A stretch of 64,000 nt of DNA from positions 3,546,294-3,610,293 of the forward strand of contig NC_059482.1 in NCBI RefSeq assembly GCF_018139145.2. Reading direction: 5' to 3'. This stretch comes from Gymnogyps californianus. Its lineage: Eukaryota; Chordata; Aves; Accipitriformes; Cathartidae. Within the stretch, counting starts at the first letter, position 1; each line of letters opens with the position of its first letter. The position numbers and the translations under genes were made by a program. The notes beneath the pieces were generated by a model. It made no database searches. It was not told where the DNA came from and saw only the letters and a list, made by a program, of their open reading frames with translations. This document shows, piece by piece, positions 22,145 through 33,420 of the stretch.

Positions 22145-22262
22145 AGGGAGCAGATGTTACGGTTCCCGTAAACACCCTTCTTCCACGAGTATCTAATCAA
22201 TATGAATCAAAGAGCAATTGACCGCTTTAAAATGATCCGGTTTTCATTAGGATAAATTTCCC
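22145..22262. promoter_or_regulatory. Small enhancer-like block
   Basis: Unique AT-rich sequence with CpGs retained (TTACGGTTCCCG, GACCGC, ATCCGG). It holds forkhead-like GTAAACA and clustered ATCAATATGAATCAAAG and CAATTGACC motifs. It is short and clean of repeats. The call is from texture only. Confidence 0.3.
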
Positions 22263-25084
22263 AACTGGTCTCTTCCTTTCCTCCAGCTGCAGGTGGTTTC
22301 TGACCTGGAGATGGGGTTCAGGCGGCATCCAGCCAGGAACGGCAAAGGCTCCGCTCCACCTGCCAAGCCAAGCGCATCCAGCCTGGATGCAGCCGCTGCG
22401 CACTCGGCTGCAGGTCTCCGAGCTGTACCCTCTAGTGGACTCGGTGTGCATTTTCCTTTGGAAAAAAAAAAAAACCTGGGAGAAGAGTTTTATATGCAAC
22501 TTCCATCTTCACCGAGCATACTGCCGAAAAGCTCTGCAACACCTTCCCTGCTGCGCTGGAGGGATATCCTCGTCGTTTCAATGTTTTACCCACTGAATAG
22601 GCTCTAGCCTGACATTTTTAAAAAGGGATCTACAAAACACGGCGCAAGAAGGAAGCCCTCTGAAGCAAACTCCTTTTTCCCTCGTGGGAAGAATGCTGAG
22701 CATCTTTTTCATTTTCCAGGCATGAAAGGGAATTCCAGCCTAAAGCAAAGGACTAAAGAAGAGTTAATATATTTTGATTGTATTTTATAACTGTATGGAT
22801 CTTATTAAACATAATCTTCCTAAAATAATTCCCAGGCTGAGCACTCATTTTGTGGGGGAATATATAATGATAAAATAGTCTCGTGAACGGAACCAGTTCC
22901 ATTATTCAGGGGTATGAAATTTAAACAATGAATGAAAAAAAGATGAAAAAACACTTCCAATTTGCTCTTTACCATCATCACACTGACTTTTAAGCCAGTC
23001 ACAGTTACAAAAAAAGTACATACATTTATGAAAATTCTGCCCAGATTTAAAACAATGATAGTGACAGCACTTGGGTATAAAAAGGAAATCCAGCATTGAG
23101 GGAAATGTTTATATTATGCGTTAAAATCTCAAACCATTGCTTTTTTATCCAGAATTGCCTTAGATTCTACTTTCCTTTAAACAGTATAAATTGCACATAT
23201 GGCAAATGTAGGGAAGAACAGCCCAGAGCTGAGCACTTAATAATGGACAGTGGGGAGGAGAGAGGAAAAGAGTGATAACTTACATCCCGATTTAAAAAAC
23301 CCCCACAAACTAGTGTTATCACTTCTCCACTGATCCCCAGCCAGACAAAAGCTGTAAATTCCTCAGCTCTTGGGTATATCCAGGTAGCTCAGCTCCACAG
23401 CCAGCCCAAAGTGGTGACAGCTCAAGAAAATGTCACTGTCGGATTGCTCCAGCTCAGAAAGACCCAAGAAGATTCAAACCAGATTCAGACGCTGATATGA
23501 TTTTCCCGGGAATTTGCAAATACCAAGATCAGCTTGTGCCCATGTGTTGGGCTGGGATTTTTTTAGCTTTTTTTTTTTTTCCCTTTTATTTGCCTTTTAA
23601 TGTTGGATTTGTGCTCGCCAAACAAGACACGGTGTGCGCGGGCACGCGTGGCGGGTGGTACCCTGTCCATGGTACCGTCCGCGGGGCCGCCCGCAGCCTC
23701 CCGGCACCGCGGCCGCCCATTCCCGCTGCGAGCACTTGGCCTTAATTCCACCTCCCAGCCCACGCGAGGCACCACATTTCACTTTTATTGCAGCCGGACG
23801 TGTCCCACCAAGAGCCAATATGGGCCACACCATATGGAATAATGGCCAAGAGCTGATAACCCAACACTCCTCCTCACCACCTCTTTGACCTGATGAGCTA
23901 CGGAAGGAAGGAAGGAAAGCAGAGGCAGCTTGCCCTCTTTCCCAGCTCCTCAGTGCTCCCTGGCAGCTATGACTTGAGGGATGTTCTCAGAATAGTTAGA
24001 TGCACCAGGCTTGGAAGCCGCAGGACAGTAGTAGCAGAAACAATCGTATTATAACCACATCACCTCGTGTTTGCAAAGGTCTCCAGTCCAAAGCAGCTCT
24101 CCTTCTGCAGGCTTTTTGCATTAAACATTCATATTAATTTCATGCTTTGTTTGTTTAATTGTAGGAGGAGAAAACCACCATGCTTCCCCATTATCAGAGG
24201 AGAAGGAACAGTGGCAGGAAATTAGGTCAGTGAAATTGCCCTGCTGTGCGGAGAAGGGGTTTTGTTTCTTAAGAAATTTCCACTGGAGAAAACAAGTATC
24301 CCATGCAGTAGAGCTGCCTCCTTTGTTTCATCTCAGGCCCCCTTCCCAGCTCTTTGCCATGGATCCAATTACCCTTCCCTGGGAACAAGATGTGGCTCTA
24401 AATTAAATCAAACCATTTATTTGTCTGGGGCAGCTTGGCTAAGATACATCATGTGGTTTTCAGAGAAGTGGCTGCCATCTGAAAGTATGTCTTTGCAGTT
24501 GTCACTCCTCATCAAGAAAAGGAGAGGCACGGGTGCCTGCGTCAGATTGGCATCCCTATTTGCGGGCCTTTTTTTTTCCCTCAAGGCAAATGCTCCCACC
24601 CAGGATGGGTCTTCTTTTCTTTATTGGTGTTATTTTCCTGTCTCCATTCATAGTCTTCTTTTTGAAAATACATTTTTCTCTGCTGGAGATATGCAAATCT
24701 CCAGGTAGTCCAAAACATCTTCTTCTCAAAGTTTGATTTCTTCCAGGCCTCTCAAAACAGACTCTGGGCAAGTAAAGACCTAAGAAGTGTGTTCTGGGGA
24801 AGAATCCTGTGAATTTATCCGTATTTTTTCCAGGCTGAAAGGAAGGAGGGAGTTTTCTATCCACTTTGAGACTGAAATAGGCCGCTCAGTGCCTGTCCAG
24901 CCTTTCTCCTGCAAGGCCCCCTCACCAGGGAGATGCCCTAAAATGACATCAGAAGGCTGTTCTGGGACTTTAAAACTTCCACCTTTTTCCATATATGCTC
25001 CCTTTTTGCTGGAAACTCGTCCATAAGGGTCTTTGGGACTCAAATGATGGGGTTCTCTCCCTGTTTATAGTCTAGAATGGGGTT

Positions 25085-25087
<3 letters not shown>
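22263..25087. other. Non-coding DNA with one small GC-rich patch
   Basis: Unremarkable unique sequence with short homopolymers (A13 near 22461, T13 near 23568). About 23625-23740 is GC-rich with many CpGs (GTGCGCGGGCACGCGTGG, CCGCGGGGCCG). That is too short for a standard island but distinct from its surroundings. Around 24365-24480 the sequence is enhancer-like (TAAATTAAATCAAACC). No exon was recognised in the overlapping frames at 23497-23888. Confidence 0.4.
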
Positions 25088-25119
<32 letters not shown>

Positions 25120-25131
25120 TATATATATATA
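25088..25131. repeat. (AT)n microsatellite
   Basis: About 44 bases of alternating AT with one AA interruption near 25115. It is self-complementary and probably length-variable. Confidence 0.9.
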
Positions 25132-28100
25132 AGCCACTTATGATAGGTGGGCTGCTGGAACAGCCATGGTAGCCTTTGGTCCTGGGGGCACAGAAAGGAG
25201 CTCATCAGACCCTCCTAAGAAGAATTCATTAAGGAATGAGATGCAAGGAAGTAATGCAGGTTTCTGGGGATGTGTTACTGGACATAAAGCACTGCTTATA
25301 CCACCAAACAAGCAGTCATACATAGAGACCTTCAAAAGAATTTCTATTTTTGAGCACTGCAGTGTTTCCCATGATCTGTTGAAAAAAGCAAGTGCCTCCA
25401 GGACAGATGGAGAGAGAAAGCCCAGACAGCAACTTTCCAGTAAGCCAGAACCATCCTGAAGGCAAAGAGATAACTCTGAACAAGACAGACCTGCGGCCGA
25501 AGGGGTTGGCACTTTAGGAGGCAATTGCCCTCCCGGGCAATAGGGCAAAAGTTGGCAGGACATAACATCCAGTTTTGCATTTACATCGGCGATTTTCCCC
25601 CATCCCTGATCCAGACTTCTGCAGACTTGCAGAAATGGTCCCCCAGCGGAACCCCCTCCCCGCAGCGGGTCCTTGCCACAGCCCCCGCTTTACACACGAG
25701 CCATTGTACCTCTGTAAACACTGAGCGACGGTGAATTAGAGACACATTTTGGAAACGGGCTCCTGCTTCTGTGTTAGGTTAATTAGTGGTTTGCTAGTAT
25801 GTTAACTGCTCTGCACATTGACCTCAGGCTGGTTCGTCTCTAATGAACAAAAGCAGTTCTCCAGCAACAGGTAACCACTGATTTCTCAGGGACTATAACT
25901 TAACTAACAAGTATTGAGTTACTGAGTCTCCCATCTGTCCAAGAAGTGAGAAAATCCTTCTTAGGAAATTCACCCTCTCCATCCCCTAAGGAAAGAGGTT
26001 ATTAGAATGATCTCGAGCCTAATTTAAAACCCGAAGCCTGCGATAGTTTGAAACCTTCCTTGTTTCTTTTCAATAAACTCCCCCAAAGCTGAAGCGACTT
26101 TTTGGACGATGGTCTGATGGCTGCCAATTTTGTTTCTATGGTAAAGTTCATCAAGAAAGAATTCACCTTTTGTAGGAAACCCCATTTTGATCAGGAAATG
26201 TATTTTTGCCAACGTTAAGTCCAGCTAGACAGGCTCTTGTCAGGAAGTAGGATAGGGCCAGGCTGAAAATCCAAGACTTTTTCCCTTTCCTGTTAGGATG
26301 TCCTTGCACTGACAGGTTATAAAGCTGAAACACGCTCTGAAAAAACCCCCAAACCCCAACAACAACACACAGATATGGCTCTTGGGTGACCCAGTGGCCT
26401 GGTTCCTATTTTTTTCCACGGGATTTAGGAAGAATTGCAAAGGCTGCAAGCCTTTTCAAAAGAAATGCTGCAAGTTGCAAACAATGCTAACCGTGTTGAC
26501 TGCCAGGAGTTTCGAGATGATCCCTGGAAACACATTTGGTTTTAATCAGGCCCCTGCACTGTGGAACATCCTGTTTGTCTACACTTATTATTACTGACAA
26601 ATTATCCTCCTCCAAATCTCAGGGAGCATTCACTTTATCCTCACATTAAACCTGATTGGAAACAGTAGGTTTAATTGGACTCAGCATGAGGCCCAGTCGT
26701 AAACTGCACCAGTTCCTTTTTTTATTGTGGCATTCACTAGATGTGTGAAAATACTATATTTCATATACAGACCCCAATTTGCTACTGCGAGGGCTGTTAA
26801 AGACAATGCACAGATGCCCTATGCTACATGAGCAACCTCTGCCCACTCTCGGCATACCTACGGCTGAGAAAAGTTTGCCCTTCTCAGCAGTCTGTCTATG
26901 TAATAGGTTGTTCCAGAGGAAAAAATTTGGCCCCCAAAATCTGAGAGCTATCTTCCATCGCTAACCGAGCCCTGCAGTTTGCAGGACTGCAAGGATCTGC
27001 TCTGCTTCAGCCGAGGTCTGGAATTTGAGAGAGATGGAGAAGGCGGTGCAGGGTGCGCAGGATTGTCCTCTCGTTGGTCTTGCTGGGAAACATGAGCATC
27101 TTCTTCCTCTCATCAGCTGGAAACTCTTTCCTAGGAAAAGCCTATTGCATTAAGCTAATCTGAGGGGTTAAAGGTATATGACTTTAATATATTTGGAGCT
27201 TGTGTGAATGGTTGATTATATAGAAGAAGAGCTGAAACTCTTATGTCTGACGGAGCCCACCGTCGTTGGACTGGCATGATGACTGAGGGTAGGGCTACGT
27301 ATTTGGCCAATGCTCTTAGATCTTTCCAACATCTCTGATTTTCCGTTGCCTGGGCTGACCCTCCAGCAGTTGTGCCTCACCCAGGTGTGCATTGCAGGGA
27401 CAGTCAGGTGTTTCCAAATCAGTGAGAAAGCCCAGTGAGGTGTCATGTAGTGGCAATCTTGGGTGGAAGCTCAGAAAGTGAGCTTGTGTCCCACGTTGTC
27501 AAGAGCTGCTGGCAGGAGCAGCAGGAAAGCTGCTCTTTCCAATGTCCTGGGTGTGGAAAAGCATGAGACGGCATGATCTGTCTGGGTTTCAGAGGAAGAG
27601 GAAAAAACAAACCAGCAGAAGACAAACAGAGAACCCAACCTCTTTGCTATTCATGTTTACACAATTTGGGATTATTGATTAGGATCTGAAGGTGGGACGG
27701 GGTGTGATCTGCTGAAATGAAGCTTTTCATGACAGTATGGTCTCTCCTAAGTGGGTAAAATAATACCATTCAAGGGATTATCTTGGGTTAGATTTTAAAC
27801 AGAATTTAAAGAGCATTTACGTGTGCCACGCCTGTATATACCATGCTTTGGAAGCAAATCTAGAGTGCATTTGGTGTGTTCCCACTTTGCAAGCTGTTTC
27901 TCCCTGTGTTTTGCCAAAAAACCTCTTGGAAATGATAAAAACATCACATGGGTTGTTGATTAAGGCTCCCTACCAGAAAAACAAATAGAAAAGGAATTGC
28001 AAAGGTAATGAATATACATAAGATAGAGACTTGTCCCAAACCATGCCAGAGCACAACTCTTAAATCTTTCCCCAAAACTGACTTTGACAAGATCTGTACC

Positions 28101-29440
28101 TCGTGCTGTCTGGCAGATAGTGTCACTGTAATGCTCCTTCCAGTGACACAAAATCTTTAACCATCAATCTCGACACTTAGCTTTGCGCTTTAGATTGCTT
28201 GCTTGATCACCTGCTGGTTGCTTTTTGGAGACTTTTATTGATTTTTTTTTTTAGGGGAACTTTTAAAGAGGTCACAGCAGAAGGCTTTCTTCTGGGTGGC
28301 TGCGATGCTGGGCATGTTCAGCCTGTCTGAAAATAAGACCCATCTGCTCTGCTATTAAATATCAGCCCTGTAAAGGTATAAGCAGGTGTGTCTTCCTCGA
28401 GTAGTAAATCCTCAGTGCTTTTCTGGAGGCCTCACGGATGTAGCTCTGGAGCTGGTCCCTGCTGTCCCTCAGATCTTCCTTCGGTGCAGGCAGGAGATGT
28501 GGAACCAGGGTCACCTCACACACATCCCACCAAAGCAGGGTCAACAAACCAAACATGCAGCCTTTTACCCCCTCTGCTTCTCGTAACCTGGAGTATTAAT
28601 TTCTACCACATCATTTTTGGGTGCTCTCTTCTTTGTGCACCCTGTTTTCTTTGGCTTCATTTCTGAGGTGTGCACCCGGCATGTGTTACTTTGGGGTGTT
28701 TTTTAAACAGACAAATCTGCAAGTGAGTTACGGCTGAGATACCAATGTACGTCACAGAGTCGAGGCACCCGGCTTTCATTGAAAATTGCTTATATCTTTC
28801 TCGATGCAATATGTTTCCTCTATGATATTTTGAAAGAAAACACACTGCAGTGGTTAGAAGAGATGTGGAGCTTCTTACCAGATGGAGGTGGCCTGACAGC
28901 TTGTAAAAAACCCTTTGCAAACAGTTAGCAGTAACGACAACTGACCTCAATTACTGAAGCCTTTCATTTCTCCATCTGGGTAGCGCACTCACGATTGCGC
29001 GATGCTGGGGTGATAAACAGGCTGGAAGGCATACGGAAACAGTCTGTGTAAAACCATCGTGCTTTTGAAAACATATCCCACAAAACAAATCCTTTCTCAT
29101 GCTGTATTTTTCCCCCAGTTCAGCTTTGGTACTGAACTTTCCATTTTCAACTGACCAACATAAATTAAAGCCAAACATTGGCATAGAGAGGAAAGATGGA
29201 GAAAGTTGACCATTTCCCTCAGGAGGTCAGCCACAAATTCCTGCTGTTGTCTGAGAAATGATGAGCTACTCTTTGGAGACATGACTTAGATCATTTAGTG
29301 TCACAGGGAAACTTTTCAGGCGTTTCAACAAGGGTTGAAATATGTCATCTTTTTTTTTTCCCCCCTTTTTTATAAATATACTTTTTGACTATGTGTGTTC
29401 TTTTTTTCCTTTTTTTCTTTTAATATAGTCTTCTATACAA
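25132..29440. other. Non-coding DNA, quiet
   Basis: Unique sequence. There is a slightly enhancer-like patch at about 25735-25900 (GTTAATTAGTGG, GTATGTTAACTG). T runs occur at about 28237-28251 and 29349-29420. Frames on both strands are short and unrecognised. I see no transposon I can name. Confidence 0.45.
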
Positions 29441-29599
29441 AAAGTCAGTTGTGCATGGTGCTATTTCCTTTGGGCGATCTTACAAGAAATGTTCCCAGCT
29501 CGCTTCATGCCACTACAAATATCTCTTTACCTCGGAGAAAAGGGCACATCACTCACTTTGCAGGCCTAAACAAATTTGACTGCTTAGAGCTCTAACAGC

Positions 29600-29990
29600 T
29601 CTGGGTGACAAAGTACGTCAAGGAAAATATGTCATTCCCCCTTCATCATTATTCTCACTTTCGTTATTCATAAATATAGGCTATAAATCCATTGCCTCTA
29701 AAAGGGCTATCTGTCACGGGAGACAAGCTAGCTGGCGATTGCCTCCCAGTCCGCCCCGCTGAGTATCAAGACAAATTTCCAATCAAATGGAAACCCGAAG
29801 TGCTAAGGATGGACGGTTTAGAAGATCTTGTAAGTGACATTTCCAGACAGAAGGAAAACAAGCTTTCAATTTCACCTAAAATGATAAATAAGGAGAAATG
29901 GTTTCAAACCTTCAGCAGAGGCTTTTCTGGTTTTCACATTTACGACGGCTCCTTGCTGACTGACTTAACAGATGCAACCCGTATTTAGTA
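29600..29990 (+). other. Unique block with an open frame; regulatory element or possible exon
   Basis: Clean, CpG-retaining sequence. A plus-strand frame is open from at least 29692 to 29988. The first ATG is at 29809, giving 59 codons of polar, protein-like composition (DGLEDLVSDISRQKENKL...). A donor-like CTT|GTAAGTGAC lies at about 29830, inside the frame. I recognise no family, and the frame length is not exceptional. A conserved non-coding element is the more likely reading. Confidence 0.25.
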
Positions 29991-31104
29991 GGGATGAGTA
30001 AAATGGTTCAAGACACCGTAAATGTTCATCAAAAACTCACACGAAGCCTGAAATGAGCTTTCTGCTGAGGTTCTTGAAGCTGACTTTTTTAATTCCTCTT
30101 CATCATGTAACGGCTCTGGCCCCACTTTCATCCCTGGATTTCATCCAGGGAAAGAAGTCAAAGAAATTTCTTCTGCTAAGATATTTATTGCATTTGCTAT
30201 TCTAGGAAGTATTTGTGACTTGTTCAAAGTTCAAAAAATCACCTCAAATCTTGCAGACTGACCTATGAACCTGTTGCAGATTCATTTCTGAGGGCGTAAA
30301 ATACAGGTTTGAAGCTTTTACAGTTATTTGGGGGAGGGAGGAAAGGTATAAATAAGTGCTCTTACCACTAATTCTTATTTTTTATGAATGTCTAAAAACA
30401 AATAAATAACTCCCCCAGGACATTGATCTTATGCTGTTCTTCTGCTAAACGAAATGAAATCTTTCTTTTCACTGTCTCTTGTAATTACGACGGGCTTCCA
30501 CTTGACACAAGGGATCTGGATGCCAGTTGGGATCACCTTATTTTTTATCTGCTGGTGAATTGTGGTAAATCCCACTGGTAGGATACTGGTGGATTAGCCA
30601 ATAACATCAGCATAGTTTTTATGCCCTTGACTTAAATAACAATTTCCAAAGCAGGTGCTGTAGAGTTTTTCTTTTTGCATTTTTGCCGTTAGAGATTTAC
30701 ACTTCACTCCTCAGTTTTTTAAATTATCCACACCCAGTGTAATTTAATGGTATGTAAATCCACCGGCAGTTTTAGAGGCTGCAGATCATGTAATTGAAAG
30801 AAGCATCTGGGGACAAGGGGAAAATTCCTCCATGAACTCCCAGGCCCTGCTTGCCGCTGTATCACATCCATTGAGACCCAAACGAGAGGCGCTGAAATAA
30901 GGAAGAAAGTGTCAGGAGAAGGTCTCCGAGCACCGTGCCGGGCGGCAGACCACCCTGCGTGCATCCAGAGGTCAGTGATTCAGCCTGAAAACCGAAAGCA
31001 GACTTGAGCACACTTCCAAGCAGCCAGCACCAGCAAGGACTGTGTTTTACCTGATTAAGACCATCTCTGTAACGTGCTTTTTCCCCTTCCTTTTTGGGAG
31101 GAAA
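29991..31104. other. Non-coding DNA with a perfect short hairpin
   Basis: Unique sequence. At 30131-30151 there is a perfect 9-bp stem with a three-base loop (TCCCTGGAT, TTC, ATCCAGGGA). The minus frame 30719-30964 is unrecognised. Nothing else stands out. Confidence 0.45.
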
Positions 31105-31210
31105 AAAGGCCTCTCAATTGTATTTAAACTATAGGCGCAGTATTAACAACGGTAACAGCATTAGCGACGTTAATTGTGGTCACAAATGACGTATTGCCTC
31201 CTGGCTCCCC
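31105..31210. promoter_or_regulatory. Small enhancer-like block with CRE and RUNX-type motifs
   Basis: Unique sequence containing TGACGT (31187-31192, CRE/ATF half-palindrome plus T), TGTGGT (31175-31180, RUNX core) and AGCGACGTTAAT. It is set in AT-rich DNA that keeps four or more CpGs. This is motif-level evidence only. Confidence 0.3.
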
Positions 31211-33225
31211 CAAAACCCTGTTTGGAGCAGGAGACTGGTACCCACCTCTGGGAGGAGGTGTGGAAATAAATACTGCCCATCGTCAGTGCAAAGAGATGAT
31301 GGTCCTGCATCCCTAAACATGGGTATTTCTTGGAAAGGTTTTTTTCCCACTCATTACTATTTCCAATACGTTTGCTTTAGTGATGAAAGCAGCATTTTCT
31401 GCAAATAGCATTTCTAGGAATAGTTTATGATGGCTCATAGCTGAACATCGCTGAATAGACGGAATAAGGGAGATGGATCTTTTCTGTACCGTTTGTGAAA
31501 AATTTATGCTTGCTGTGTCAGGACGTACCCTAACACTGGAGGTGTGAAAGCTTAATCATAACAAAAAGGATTATCTTAACAGGCATATTAATGCATAGCA
31601 CAGAGTGAGCCTGTGGTGGCAAACAGCAAAACCATCAGACGTGGAGCCTGCTTGTTTTTGGCTACAAGAACAGACACGTACCCTTCCACAAGAAACCTTC
31701 ATTCCTTTTTAACATAACTCCTTAGCTGTGGAAATATGGGTTCAATTTGTTTTAAAGGTGCATTATGAAGCTGGAGTTTGAAATTAGGCATTTACAGTTT
31801 CAAAGAAAAGACATCTTTGGGCGGGGAGGAACTTGTAATTTTGTCAAATTACACAGAAAATGAAATTGGAGGAGCAATAAAGTGCCTGAAATGAGGTAGT
31901 GAAAAGTTCCACAATGAAAAACCCTTATGTGCTGCACACGCAAAAAACACGTTTCCGTCGCCTTTACTTAATTCTGCACATTTCTCCACAAGCAATAATG
32001 ACATAGTCTTGCTTTCGCTCTTAAATACATGGCTCTTTGTTTAACTCTTTTTATGTTAAAGTGGGAGGATAACCATTCTCGGTCGGATTTTGCCTTTCCC
32101 TCGTCCTTAACTGTTCAGATTCAAACAACATAATTTGATTCAGACAGGTAAATAATCCTTATTCTTAGCAAAAAAAATAATAATCAGCTGTCATGAATTA
32201 AAACCCATTTTTCCCTAACCCCAAATAAACATTAGTCAGCCTGCATTTGATTGTAATAACACACTTGTCATTTCAGATATAGCATGTTGGAGGGTTTTTT
32301 CCTAAAGGCTTTATTGGAATTCCTTGCACTAAATTTGCTGTGGGTTTATGATGGCTTCATTAAAAATCAGAAACCAAACGGATGTGAAGGACTCTGAAGA
32401 GTGTGTAGCAGAGAAACATGAAATAGAACTAACTTGCTAGATTTTTCATTTTAAAGCTGCTCCTGTTTCAGATGCCCTCGAAATTTGTCACATAGTAGTA
32501 ATTCGGGGCCAAAAGTGAAGTACTAAAACACTTACTAAATTTATTTTGAGTTGCCATGTGCAATATTACTTCTCCCTTACCTACAGTAAATCCAGAGTAA
32601 ATCTGCTCAAATGCTTAAGTTTTCACTGATTTTACACTGATACAGTGGAGATCTCAGGGAAGATCAGAACGGAAATCCCACTCATTAAGCAACAGTGACA
32701 TATCTCCAGAAAAGAGTTTTATTTCAAATAATCACAGCTTGTATTTAAAACCGTCCTGATGCAAAGCTATAGTCACTTTTATAAAGTGTGATTTTTAGAC
32801 TCTTCCTTATTTTAGTCGCAGAGCAGAGCAGATCAGAGCCCCGAGGGACAAACATGGGCCACAGAATCTGCAATTACAGTTTCTGGTTGCCTTTTTCTGG
32901 TAACTGTGGAGTAAGAGCAAATTTCAGGCTTTGGCTTCATCCTGAATCTAGTTAAATCAGTAGTAGTTGTCTATTAATTAAAATGGGACTATAATCAGGC
33001 TATTTTCCATACTAGCAGTGTTTTAAGTCTGAGTACCTAAAAACTGCTGCAGAGAGAATGGAGTGGTATCTTCTCTATATCCTTGGGCTGTTGGGACAAG
33101 AAGAAATGGTATTGCATTACAGCAAGGAAGGCTCAAATTAAAACCTAAAAAAGCTTCCAAATGGTGAGGGTGACAAAACGTAGCCCTGCATGACTCGGGG
33201 AGCTGCAACGGCCGCAAAGCTTTGA
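31211..33225. other. Non-coding DNA, partly enhancer-like
   Basis: Unique sequence without frames of note. The stretch about 31540-31620 (GCTTAATCATAAC, ATTAATGCATAGC) and 32070-32160 (AACCATTCTCGGTCGG, CATAATTTGATTCAG) resembles the other candidate enhancers. Around 32590-32680 the text GATTTTACACTGATACAGTGG is reminiscent of another old sauropsid repeat, but too diverged to call. Confidence 0.35.
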
Positions 33226-33420
33226 GGAAATGCTGAACGTTGCTTCTGACGGAACGTTGTCATTTTGCCATTTCTGGGTCACAACTTTTGGCTCCGCTCA
33301 TTTTTAGATCAGTTTTACCTTGTCTTCCCATTTTGCGACGAAGTGGCAAAACAGTATCCAAATATATTCGACGACCAATGAGTAATACTGCGAGTTGTAA
33401 CTCATTGTAGGTATTTAGAT
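33226..33420. promoter_or_regulatory. Enhancer-like block with inverted repeat
   Basis: Unique sequence with many CpGs for its AT content (AACGTTGC, GACGGAACGTTG, TTGCGACGAAG, TTCGACGACC). An exact inverted repeat CAATGAGT (33376-33383) and ACTCATTG (33400-33407) is separated by 16 bases. AACGTTG occurs twice, about 24 bases apart, near 33236-33258. There is no frame of note. Confidence 0.35.

Noticed and set aside
25088..25131. AT run as an origin or CRISPR-like array
   Set aside because: It is a plain dinucleotide microsatellite, with no repeat-spacer structure.
29340..29430. T-rich tract as a terminator
   Set aside because: Bacterial-type terminators do not apply to vertebrate DNA, and there is no hairpin ahead of it.
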